A stretch of 64,000 nt of DNA from Castellaniella daejeonensis (lineage in GTDB: Bacteria > Pseudomonadota > Gammaproteobacteria > Burkholderiales > Burkholderiaceae_B). The notes beneath the pieces were generated by a model, which saw nothing but the letters and a program-made list of their open reading frames with translations, ran no database searches and had not been told where the DNA came from. The translations under genes were made by a program, and so were the position numbers. Location: NCBI RefSeq assembly GCF_039523555.1, contig NZ_BAAAFN010000011.1, positions 62,001 to 126,000 of the forward strand, given 5' to 3'. The first letter of the stretch is position 1, and each line of letters starts with the position of its first letter. Shown piece by piece: positions 1-7,015 of the stretch.

Positions 1-612
1 AAGTCCGCCATGATGGATGCCCTGATCGCGCCGCGCGAACCCAAGACTGGCCCGGACGGGACGATGGGGTGGATCTGCGACGTCCTCAACCCAGTCACGG
101 GCGATGATTTCGTGCTGATGGTCAAGGAACTGCGCATGCCCGACGGCTCCACACGGCCGTATTCGGTGTGGGGCGCCGGCAAGTTCCCCCGCGCGTTCGA
201 AGGCCTGTTCAAGCTCCTGAGCCTGGACATGCGCATCGTCGATCCGGCCTGGATCGCCATGAAGCTGCGCAAGCTGATGAATTACGCGGAGCCGCAGGGC
301 GATTTCCTGGCCCGCGTGCCCGGCGCCGACAAGTCCAGCTCCTTCCCCTCGACGGAAGCCTATATCGCCCGCCTGCTGATCCACCGCTACGCGATGCTCG
401 GCATCCTGGACGAACAGGGCGAGCCCGTCGAGCAGATGGGCGTGGTGCAGGCCGAAACCGAATCCGACGCCGCCGCGGCGCCCGTCCGTCCGTCAGGCCA
501 GGCGCCCGTCCTCAACGGGACCGAATGCCCCGAATGCCACCTGCATAGCGTCATCAAGAAGGACGGCTGCCAGTTCTGCACCCACTGCGGCTACACCGGC
601 GCTTGTGGATGA
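1..612 (+). CDS. nrdJ: Vitamin B12-dependent (class II) ribonucleotide reductase, C-terminal part (5' truncated by window edge)
   Basis: The frame is open through the left edge: three sense codons precede the first ATG at 10, so about 203 C-terminal residues are visible and the catalytic barrel lies outside. The visible part resembles the end of adenosylcobalamin-dependent reductases, which reduce ribonucleotides for DNA synthesis. It ends in a cysteine-rich tail with a CPEC pair, a lone Cys, a CTHC pair and a final CG. In this family such a tail shuttles reducing equivalents into the active site. A hairpin and a 44-bp repeat array follow the stop codon. Whether the protein is one chain or split into two, as in some class II enzymes, cannot be seen here. 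Confidence 0.85.
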   Translation, partial: KSAMMDALIAPREPKTGPDGTMGWICDVLNPVTGDDFVLMVKELRMPDGSTRPYSVWGAGKFPRAFEGLFKLLSLDMRIVDPAWIAMKLRKLMNYAEPQGDFLARVPGADKSSSFPSTEAYIARLLIHRYAMLGILDEQGEPVEQMGVVQAETESDAAAAPVRPSGQAPVLNGTECPECHLHSVIKKDGCQFCTHCGYTGACG

Positions 613-613
613 G

Positions 614-654
614 ACAGGACACCGGACAGTCCCTGCGGACTGTCCGGTGCCTGT
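614..654. terminator. Strong stem-loop after nrdJ
   Basis: Thirteen-base arms at 620-632 and 637-649 (left arm CACCGGACAGTCC) are perfectly complementary around a four-base loop. Five more pairs (614-618 with 650-654) extend the stem past one bulged A. There is no T-tract after it, so it may be a Rho-independent-like terminator, an RNA-end protector, or part of the repeat element that starts at 655. Confidence 0.5.
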
Positions 655-862
655 CGAATCCGAGCGGCATGCAGGCCGCGAGGTGGAGAGGCGCAAGCCG
701 AATCCGAGCGGCATGCAGGCCGCGAGGTGGAGAGGCGCAAGCCGAATCCGAGCGGCATGCAGGCCGCGAGGTGGACGGGCGCAAGCCGAATCCGAGCGGC
801 ATGCAGGCCGCGAGGTGGACGGGCGCAAGCCGAACCCGAGCGGCATGCAGGCCGCGAGATGA
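655..862. repeat. Five tandem copies of a 44-bp intergenic repeat
   Basis: Copies begin at 655, 699, 743, 787 and 831. Each starts CGAATCCGAGCGGCATGCAG (first copies) and has an exact 44-base period; the last copy is shortened. Variation is limited to a few bases (AGAGG or ACGGG near the end of the unit, one CGAACC start). Each unit contains a small GCGGC-ATGCAG-GCCGC stem-loop. The units stay open in several frames because 44 is not a multiple of three, but no start with a ribosome site or codon bias supports a protein. The array fills most of the gap between nrdJ and nadB. Confidence 0.9.
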
Positions 863-933
863 AAGAAACAGATATAGAATGATCCCCCCGGCCCGGGGAG
901 ACCGGAGATGCAACCACTCAAGCAAGAAGTGTC

Positions 934-2568
934 ATGAAACACGAATACGACGTCCTGATCATCGGCAGCGGCCTTTCCGGCCTGACGGTGGCACTGCACC
1001 TGGCGGCCGACAAGAAGGTCGCCGTGCTATCGAAGAAAGCCCTGCTGGACGGTGCCAGCAATTGGGCCCAGGGGGGGATCGCCGCCGTTCTGGATTCCCA
1101 GGACAGTCACGATGAACATATTGCCGACACACTGGTGGCGGGTGCCGGGCTGTGCGATACCGATGCCACGCGCCACATCGTCGAGCAGGGCCGTTCGGCC
1201 ATCGACTGGCTGATCGAGCTGGGCGTGCCTTTCACCCCGGACCAGGGCGCCGAACTGGGCTTTCACCTGACCCGCGAGGGCGGCCACAGCCAGCGGCGCA
1301 TCATCCACGCTGCCGATGCCACCGGGCACCTGGTCCAGCTCACCCTGGAACAGCAGGTACGAGCTCACCGCAACATCACCCTGCTGGAATACCATTCCGG
1401 CGTCGAGCTCATCACCAGCCGCATCCTGGACGGCGGAACGGCTGCGGCCCCGGGCCAGCCGGCCCGCTGCCTGGGCGCCTACGTCTACGACGAGCGCGCC
1501 GACCGCGTGCACACCATCCTTGCATCCCACGTGGTCCTGGCCACGGGCGGCGCGGGCAAGGTCTACCTGCATACCAGCAATCCGGACACATCCACCGGCG
1601 ACGGCATCGCCATGGCCTGGCGCGCCGGCTGCCGTGTGGCCAACATGGAATTCATGCAGTTCCACCCGACCTGCATGTACCACCCGCAGGCCAAATCCTT
1701 CCTGATTTCCGAGGCCGTGCGCGGAGAAGGCGGGGTGCTGCGGCTGCCGGCCACGGCCGGCGCCCAGGCCGGCGAGCGTTTCATGCAGTGGCACGACGAG
1801 CGGCTCGAGCTGGCGCCGCGCGACGTCGTGGCCCGCGCCATCGACTTCGAGATCAAGAAGCGCGGCCTGACCCACGTGGACCTGGACATCAGCCACAGGC
1901 CTGCCGAGTTCATCCGCGAGCACTTCCCGACCATCCATGCCCGTTGCCTGGAGTTCGGCATCGACATGACCCGCGAGCCGATTCCGGTGGTGCCCGCGAT
2001 GCACTTCACCTGCGGTGGCGTGGTGATCGACATGAATGGCCGCACCGACATCCCGGGCCTGTACGCGGTCGGGGAAACGGCCTATACCGGCCTGCACGGT
2101 GCCAACCGGCTGGCCAGCAACTCGCTGCTGGAATGCCTGGTGATCGGCCGCAACGCCGCGCACGACATCGATGCCCAGCCGGCGGCCGAGCCCCTGGCCG
2201 GCCGGGTGCCCGACTGGGACGACAGCCGGGCGCGCGACAGTTCCGAGGCGGTGCTGGTCACCCACGCCTGGGACGAAGTCCGGCGCCTCATGTCCAACTA
2301 TGTCGGCATTGTGCGCACGCAAAAGCGCCTGGGCCGCGCACGCCAGCGCATCAGCATGCTGGAGCAGGAAATCGAAACGTATTACCAGGAACACCGGGTC
2401 ACCAGCGACTTGCTGGAATGCCGCAACCTGATCCAGGTGGCGGCCCTGGTCGTGGCCGCGGCGTTGTCGCGCAAGGAAAGCCGCGGCCTGCATTACTGCC
2501 AGGATTTCCCCTGGACACTGCCGCGGGCGCTGCCTACGGTGATGACGCCCGAAGACGGCTTCCGCTGA
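934..2568 (+). CDS. nadB: L-aspartate oxidase
   Basis: This flavoprotein oxidises L-aspartate to iminoaspartate, the first step of de novo NAD synthesis in the cytoplasm. The 544 residues fit the family. An N-terminal FAD-binding GSGLSG motif lies at residues 11-16, followed by the succinate dehydrogenase/fumarate reductase-type flavoprotein fold with HLTREGGHS, MEFMQFHPTC and the GANRLASNSLLE segment. The C-terminal helical domain is complete. It faces nadA-nadC, which encode the next two steps, across a 58-base gap. The ATG at 934 gives the usual family N terminus (KHEYDVLIIGSG); only a weak purine stretch (AGAAG) precedes it. Confidence 0.96.
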   Translation: MKHEYDVLIIGSGLSGLTVALHLAADKKVAVLSKKALLDGASNWAQGGIAAVLDSQDSHDEHIADTLVAGAGLCDTDATRHIVEQGRSAIDWLIELGVPFTPDQGAELGFHLTREGGHSQRRIIHAADATGHLVQLTLEQQVRAHRNITLLEYHSGVELITSRILDGGTAAAPGQPARCLGAYVYDERADRVHTILASHVVLATGGAGKVYLHTSNPDTSTGDGIAMAWRAGCRVANMEFMQFHPTCMYHPQAKSFLISEAVRGEGGVLRLPATAGAQAGERFMQWHDERLELAPRDVVARAIDFEIKKRGLTHVDLDISHRPAEFIREHFPTIHARCLEFGIDMTREPIPVVPAMHFTCGGVVIDMNGRTDIPGLYAVGETAYTGLHGANRLASNSLLECLVIGRNAAHDIDAQPAAEPLAGRVPDWDDSRARDSSEAVLVTHAWDEVRRLMSNYVGIVRTQKRLGRARQRISMLEQEIETYYQEHRVTSDLLECRNLIQVAALVVAAALSRKESRGLHYCQDFPWTLPRALPTVMTPEDGFR

Positions 2569-2580
2569 AGCGGATGACGC

Positions 2581-2603
2581 GGAGCCAGCCGGTGGCCGGC
2601 TCC
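2581..2603. terminator. Possible bidirectional terminator between nadB and nadC
   Basis: GGAGCC and GGCTCC arms, followed inward by GCC/GGC pairs around a GGT loop, form a compact GC stem in the gap where the two operons converge. There is no clear T-run on either side, so termination is inferred from position and pairing only. Confidence 0.35.
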
Positions 2604-2626
2604 GCCGGCCGGGCGTCCGTGCGGAA

Positions 2627-3502
2627 TCAGGTGATCCGCATGGAATAATCGACGGCCTGGACATCCTTGGTCAGGCTGCCGATCGAGATCCGATCCACGC
2701 CCGTCTGCGCGATTGCGCGCACGGTCTCGTGGCGGATGCCGCCGGATGCTTCCAGCAGGGCACGGCCCGCGTTCAGCTCGACGGCGGCTTTCAGGCCATC
2801 CAGGCTGAAATTGTCCAGCAGCACGGACTTGGCGCCCGCGTCCAGCGCCTGCCGCAGTTCCTCGAGCGATTCGACCTCGATCTGGACCGGGACGCTGCCG
2901 CCCGAGACCTTTTGCGCGGCCCGCAGGGCGGCAGCGATGCCGCCCGCGGCCATGATGTGGTTTTCCTTGATCAGGATGCCGTCATACAGGGCAATGCGCT
3001 GATTCTTGCCGCCGCCCACGCGTACCGCGTATTTTTCGGCCAGGCGCAGGCCGGGCAGGGTCTTGCGGGTATCCAGGATGGCAGCGTGGGTGCCGGCCGT
3101 CAGGTCCACGTAGCGGCGGGTTGCCGTGGCGACGCCCGAGAGCAGTTGCAGGAAATTCAAGGCCGTGCGCTCGGCGGTCAGCAGGGCGCGGGCCGGGCCG
3201 TGCAGCCGGCAGACCACGGAGTCGGCCTCCATCAGGTCGCCTTCGGCATAGGCCCAATCGAGCAGGATGTGCTTGTCGACCCGATGCATCACGGCTTCGA
3301 ACCAGGGCGCGCCGCACAGCACGGCGGGTTCGCGCACGATCACCTGGGCGGCCTCGACTTGCTCGCCGGGGATCAGCAGCCCGGTCAGGTCGCCCGTGCC
3401 GACGTCTTCGGCCAGGGCGCGTTCGACGTTGGCATCGAGGGACGATTGCAGGGCGGGCGAGAAGGGGGCGTGGGGGTTGCGCAGGGTGGAAGCGACGCTC
3501 AT
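2627..3502 (-). CDS. nadC: Nicotinate-nucleotide pyrophosphorylase (quinolinate phosphoribosyltransferase)
   Basis: This enzyme converts quinolinate and PRPP to nicotinate mononucleotide, CO2 and pyrophosphate, the third step of de novo NAD synthesis. The 291 residues match the family length. Recognisable segments are ALAEDVGTGDLT near the N terminus, the phosphate-binding DTRKTLPGLR stretch, VRVGGGKNQR, and the barrel end EASGGI...DRISIGSLT. The frame is open far upstream, but the ATG at 3502 gives the family N terminus and overlaps the nadA stop codon by four bases (ATGA). The two are probably translationally coupled. Confidence 0.96.
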   Translation of the reverse strand: MSVASTLRNPHAPFSPALQSSLDANVERALAEDVGTGDLTGLLIPGEQVEAAQVIVREPAVLCGAPWFEAVMHRVDKHILLDWAYAEGDLMEADSVVCRLHGPARALLTAERTALNFLQLLSGVATATRRYVDLTAGTHAAILDTRKTLPGLRLAEKYAVRVGGGKNQRIALYDGILIKENHIMAAGGIAAALRAAQKVSGGSVPVQIEVESLEELRQALDAGAKSVLLDNFSLDGLKAAVELNAGRALLEASGGIRHETVRAIAQTGVDRISIGSLTKDVQAVDYSMRIT

Positions 3503-4635
3503 GCCGGACCGATCCCCGAAAACAGGGCCTGTTCCTGCGCCAGGTCGGGGCCGGGGCGGGTGTTGCGGCGGCGTGCCGCGGCAAAATCCAGCATGCGGTC
3601 GATGCAGATCTTGGCCTGGCGGCCCAGGGCCGGATCCAGGCGGACTTCGTTGGTGCCGAATTCGAGCGCATCGGCCACGCCCTTGAGGGAATTCATGGCC
3701 ATCCAGGGGCAGTGGGCGCAACTCTTGCAGGTGGCCGACTCGCCGGCCGTGGGCGCGGCAATGAAGGTCTTGCCGGGTGCGGCCAGACGCATCTTGTGCA
3801 GCAGCCCCTGGTCGGTGGCCACGATGAAGGTCGTGGCCGGCGATTCGGTCACGGCCGCCAGCAACCGCGAGGTGGAACCCACGACGTCGGCCTGGGCCAC
3901 GACGGAGGCGGGCGATTCGGGGTGCACCAGCACCAGGGCGTCCGGGTGTTCCTTGCGCATCAGGTCCAGCTCGAGACCCTTGAATTCGTCGTGCACGGTG
4001 CAGGATCCCTGCCACAGCACCATGTCGGCGCCGGTTTCGCGCTGGATGTAGGAGCCCAGGTGGCGGTCGGGCGCCCAGAGGATCTTCTTGCCCTGGCGAT
4101 GCAGCTCGGAGACGATGTCCAGGCCGATCGAGGACGTCACCATCCAGTCGGCCTGCGCCTTCACGGCGGCGCTGGTATTGGCGTAGACCACCACGGTGCG
4201 GTCCGGGTACTGTGCCCGGAAGGCGGCGAAGGCCACCGGATCGCAACCCAGGTCCAGGGAACAGGTAGCGTCCAGGTCGGGCATCAGGATGCGTTTTTCG
4301 GGCGAAAGGATCTTGGCCGTTTCACCCATGAAGCGCACGCCCGAGACCACCAGGGTGTCGGCCGCGTGGTCGCGCCCGAAGCGCGCCATTTCCAGCGAAT
4401 CGGAAACGCAGCCGCCGGTTTCCTCGGCCAGGTCCTGGATGTCGGCATCGACGTAGTAGTGCGCGACCAGGACGGCATTGCGGGATTTCAGCAGCCGCCG
4501 GATGCGGTCTTTCTGGAATTCGCGTTCCTGGGGAGACAGCGGCGGATTCACCCGGGCCCAGGCTTCGGCCACGGTGTGGGTGCCGACAGCCATGTCCGGG
4601 CGGTCGAATTCGACGATTCGGGTACCTGAGGGCAT
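3499..4635 (-). CDS. nadA: Quinolinate synthase A
   Basis: NadA condenses iminoaspartate with dihydroxyacetone phosphate to quinolinate using a 4Fe-4S cluster. The 378-residue product has the three cysteine regions expected to hold the cluster (TCSLDLGCDP, WQGSCTVHDEF and ATCKSCAHCPWM), together with LVAHYYVDADIQDLAE and VVYANTSAAVKA. It is the first gene of a nadA-nadC operon convergent with nadB. The frame stays open much further upstream, but homologous sequence starts near the ATG at 4635. No Shine-Dalgarno sequence is visible there, so the exact start is uncertain by a few codons. Confidence 0.94.
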   Translation of the reverse strand: MPSGTRIVEFDRPDMAVGTHTVAEAWARVNPPLSPQEREFQKDRIRRLLKSRNAVLVAHYYVDADIQDLAEETGGCVSDSLEMARFGRDHAADTLVVSGVRFMGETAKILSPEKRILMPDLDATCSLDLGCDPVAFAAFRAQYPDRTVVVYANTSAAVKAQADWMVTSSIGLDIVSELHRQGKKILWAPDRHLGSYIQRETGADMVLWQGSCTVHDEFKGLELDLMRKEHPDALVLVHPESPASVVAQADVVGSTSRLLAAVTESPATTFIVATDQGLLHKMRLAAPGKTFIAAPTAGESATCKSCAHCPWMAMNSLKGVADALEFGTNEVRLDPALGRQAKICIDRMLDFAAARRRNTRPGPDLAQEQALFSGIGPA

Positions 4636-4766
4636 GATGGATATGGAAGGAAGGGGAAAAACGTGTAGAAGTCCATCATACGACAAAGCCGCCCGCATCG
4701 CCCGGCGCATCCTTGCGCGCAGGGCGGGAATCGCCGCCGCGCGTCCGCGGGCGGGGAAATCCCCGG

Positions 4767-4772
4767 TATAAT
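4767..4772 (+). promoter_or_regulatory. Likely -10 element driving the riboswitch leader
   Basis: A perfect TATAAT lies about 18 bases before the conserved GGGGAGTAG of the riboswitch, which would place the transcript start just at the 5' side of the aptamer. No good -35 hexamer is visible at the usual distance. Confidence 0.5.
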
Positions 4773-4781
4773 TCGCGCCAC

Positions 4782-4985
4782 CCGTCATCGGGGAGTAGCC
4801 GACCCGCGTGCCGCGCCGTCCCAAGGACAGCGCATCCCGCGCGGTGCATGCGTCAACACACTTGGCCATCCGGCCATGGCGCCTGCGGCCCACCGGTATC
4901 CGCACATACCGGGGCCTGGCAAGACCGCTGACTGCGTTTCCCGCCGCATGGGGCCGGCGGGGGCGTAGTCGCGTCAGCCCCGGAC
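4782..4985 (+). ncRNA. yybP-ykoY manganese riboswitch (5' leader)
   Basis: The leader holds the conserved pieces of this Mn2+-sensing aptamer in order. GGGGAGTAGCC lies at 4790-4800, GTCAACACACTTGG at 4852-4865, a CATACC-containing hairpin arm around 4904-4909, and GGCAAGACC at 4918-4926 followed by GCTGAC. It lies directly upstream of a UPF0016/TMEM165-family gene, the usual partner of this riboswitch class in proteobacteria. Known members turn on export genes when Mn2+ is high. The 3' boundary, which should contain the expression platform before the ATG at 4996, is approximate. Confidence 0.85.
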
Positions 4986-4995
4986 GTTCCTCTTC

Positions 4996-5571
4996 ATGGA
5001 TGCCTTCCTCGTTTCCACCGGTGTGGTCGCTCTGGGTGAAATCGGCGACAAGACCCAGCTGCTGGCCATGGTGCTGGCCGCCCGTTACCACCGTCCCGTC
5101 CTGATCTGCCTGGGCGTGCTGATTGCCACCCTGGCCAACCATGCCCTGGCCGGTCTGGCCGGCCAGCTGGTCGCCCGGCTGCTCGATCCCACCGTCCTGC
5201 AATGGCTGCTGGGGATTTCCTTCCTTCTCATGGCCGGCTGGCTGCTGATCCCCGACAAGCTCGACGAAGCGCCGGCGCCAATGCGCGGCCTGGGCGTGCT
5301 GGCGGCCACCATTACGCTGTTCTTCCTGGCGGAAATGGGTGACAAGACCCAGATCGCCACCGTGGCGCTGGCCGCCCGCTACGACAGCCTGGTCGCCGTG
5401 GTGGGGGGCAGCACCCTGGGCATGATGCTGGCCAATGTCCCGGCCGTGTATTTCGGCGCACGGGCGGCCGACCGCCTGCCCGCACGGCTGATACACGGTA
5501 TTGCCGCCGTACTGTTCGCGAGCCTGGGCGGGCTGACGCTGCTGCACGCCGCCGGGATCCTGGGGGCCTGA
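4996..5571 (+). CDS. UPF0016/TMEM165-GDT1 family transporter, probable Mn2+ exporter
   Basis: This 191-residue membrane protein has the two-fold repeat of the family. Each half carries the signature helix, ALGEIGDKTQLLAM (about residues 12-25) and FLAEMGDKTQIATV (about 112-125), whose acidic residues line the cation path. Six to seven hydrophobic segments are visible. Characterised relatives move Mn2+ (and Ca2+) out of the cytoplasm. The manganese riboswitch upstream supports that role here. The stop overlaps the start of the next gene (TGATG), so the two are probably translated together. Confidence 0.88.
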   Translation: MDAFLVSTGVVALGEIGDKTQLLAMVLAARYHRPVLICLGVLIATLANHALAGLAGQLVARLLDPTVLQWLLGISFLLMAGWLLIPDKLDEAPAPMRGLGVLAATITLFFLAEMGDKTQIATVALAARYDSLVAVVGGSTLGMMLANVPAVYFGARAADRLPARLIHGIAAVLFASLGGLTLLHAAGILGA

Positions 5572-6848
5572 TGCTCGCCCTGGCCCTGTTCATCCTGACG
5601 CTGGCGCTGGTCATCTGGCAGCCGCGCGGCCTGGGGATCGGCTGGAGCGCCTGCCTGGGTGCGGGGCTGGCGTTGCTGACCGGCGTGATCCAGCCGGCCG
5701 ACATCCCGGTCGTCTGGGGCATCGTCTGGAACGCCACGGGTACCTTCGTCGCGGTCGTGATCATCAGCCTGCTGCTGGAAGCCGCCGGCTTCTTCGAGTG
5801 GGCCGCATTGCACATGGCGCGATGGGGCGGCGGCCGGGGCGGGCGCCTGTTCGTCCTGATGGTGCTGCTGGGCGCCGGCGTCAGCGCCTTGTTCAACAAC
5901 GACGGCGCGGCGCTGATCCTGACCCCCATCGTGGTCGCCATGCTGGCGGCGCTGCGATTCTCGCCCCGCGCGACGCTGGCCTTCGTCATGGCGGCAGGCT
6001 TCATCGCCGATGCCGCCAGCTTGCCGCTGGTGGTGTCCAACCTCGTCAACATCGTCACGGCAGATTATTTCGGCATCGGCTTCGCCCGCTACGCGGCCGT
6101 CATGATGCCCGTGAACCTCGCTGCCATCCTCGCCGCGCTGGCGGTGCTGGGCGTGCTGTTTCGCCGGGCCATCCCGCCGCGCTACGACGTGCAGCGATTG
6201 CCGCTGCCGGCGACCGCCGTGCGCGACCGGCCGACGTTCGTGGCAGGGTGGGGCGTGCTGGCCTGGCTGCTGCTCGGTTTCTTCGTGCTGGAGCCCATGG
6301 GCGTCCCCGTCAGCGCGACGGCGGCGGCCGGCGCCCTGGTCCTGGCCGCGATCGCTGCGCGGGGCGGGCGCATCCCGGTCCTGCGGCGGGTGCGCGGCGC
6401 GCCCTGGCAGATCATCGTGTTTGCCCTGGGGATGTACCTTGTGGTCTACGGGCTGCGCCATGCCGGCCTGACCGGATTTCTGACGCAGGCGCTGGGCTGG
6501 CTGGCGGGAAGAGGGGTCTGGACGGCCGCCCTCGGCACGGGGTTGCTGAGCGCCACGCTGTCGTCCCTGATGAACAATTTGCCTACGGTCCTGATCGGTG
6601 CCCTGTCGATCGAGGCATCGCAGGCGCAGGGCGCCGTGCGCGAAGCCATGATCTACGCCCACGTGATCGGCTGCGACCTGGGCCCCAAGCTGACGCCCAT
6701 CGGCAGTCTGGCAACGCTGCTGTGGCTGCACGTGCTGCGCGGCCGCGACATCCGCATCGGCTGGGGGCAGTACTGCCGCACGGGGCTGGTGCTGACGCTG
6801 CCGGTATTGGCCGTTGCACTGGCGGTGCTGGCCTGGCGGCTTGGCTGA
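5571..6848 (+). CDS. ArsB/NhaD superfamily anion or sodium permease (arsenite-efflux-like)
   Basis: This 425-residue integral membrane protein of the ion transporter superfamily has roughly 10-12 hydrophobic segments. It contains the family stretches ALFNNDGAALILTPIVVAML near residue 105 and SLMNNLPTVLIGAL near residue 326, the paired Asn-rich re-entrant regions of ArsB-type carriers. It closely resembles ArsB arsenite pumps, but no arsR or arsC stands beside it; a small ArsC-like gene lies 15 kb away. Its start codon overlaps the stop of the riboswitch-controlled transporter, so expression is probably tied to manganese. The substrate is therefore open: arsenite, another anion, or a role in metal homeostasis. 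Confidence 0.75.
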   Translation: MLALALFILTLALVIWQPRGLGIGWSACLGAGLALLTGVIQPADIPVVWGIVWNATGTFVAVVIISLLLEAAGFFEWAALHMARWGGGRGGRLFVLMVLLGAGVSALFNNDGAALILTPIVVAMLAALRFSPRATLAFVMAAGFIADAASLPLVVSNLVNIVTADYFGIGFARYAAVMMPVNLAAILAALAVLGVLFRRAIPPRYDVQRLPLPATAVRDRPTFVAGWGVLAWLLLGFFVLEPMGVPVSATAAAGALVLAAIAARGGRIPVLRRVRGAPWQIIVFALGMYLVVYGLRHAGLTGFLTQALGWLAGRGVWTAALGTGLLSATLSSLMNNLPTVLIGALSIEASQAQGAVREAMIYAHVIGCDLGPKLTPIGSLATLLWLHVLRGRDIRIGWGQYCRTGLVLTLPVLAVALAVLAWRLG

Positions 6849-6911
6849 GCCTTGCCCCCGGCCACCGGTTTCATCGTTCAGGTATATCTTTTCCAGTATC
6901 GATGATAGGAA

Positions 6912-6937
6912 TATTTCATTCTTAAAAATATGAAATA
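6912..6937. promoter_or_regulatory. Inverted repeat upstream of the hydroxylase, possible LysR operator
   Basis: TATTTCAT at 6912-6919 and ATGAAATA at 6930-6937 are perfectly complementary, with 10 bases between them, in an AT-rich patch about 80 bases before the hydroxylase start. The layout suits a T-N11-A type LysR box, and a LysR gene lies two genes downstream. The link is inference. Confidence 0.4.
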
Positions 6938-7015
6938 GACGCAATCCATACCTAGAATATCCGGCAGTTCTTCTCGCGAAAAGATCCCCCATAAGATTCC
7001 TTTCAGGAGACTGTC

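Noticed and set aside
655..862. CRISPR-like array
   Set aside because: The copies are directly adjacent with no unique spacers, and no cas genes are present.
493..1115. Several overlapping open frames across the 44-bp repeats
   Set aside because: They exist because a 44-base tandem unit keeps frames open. Their products are repeats of the same peptide in different frames, with no ribosome site and no coding bias.
1027..2664. Long antisense frame over nadB
   Set aside because: High GC content leaves the opposite frame open. NadB is certain on the plus strand and the antisense product resembles nothing.
3499..5547. Extended 682-residue NadA frame running back over the riboswitch
   Set aside because: The extra N-terminal part is Gln/His-rich and lies opposite the UPF0016 gene and the riboswitch; real NadA similarity begins near 4635.
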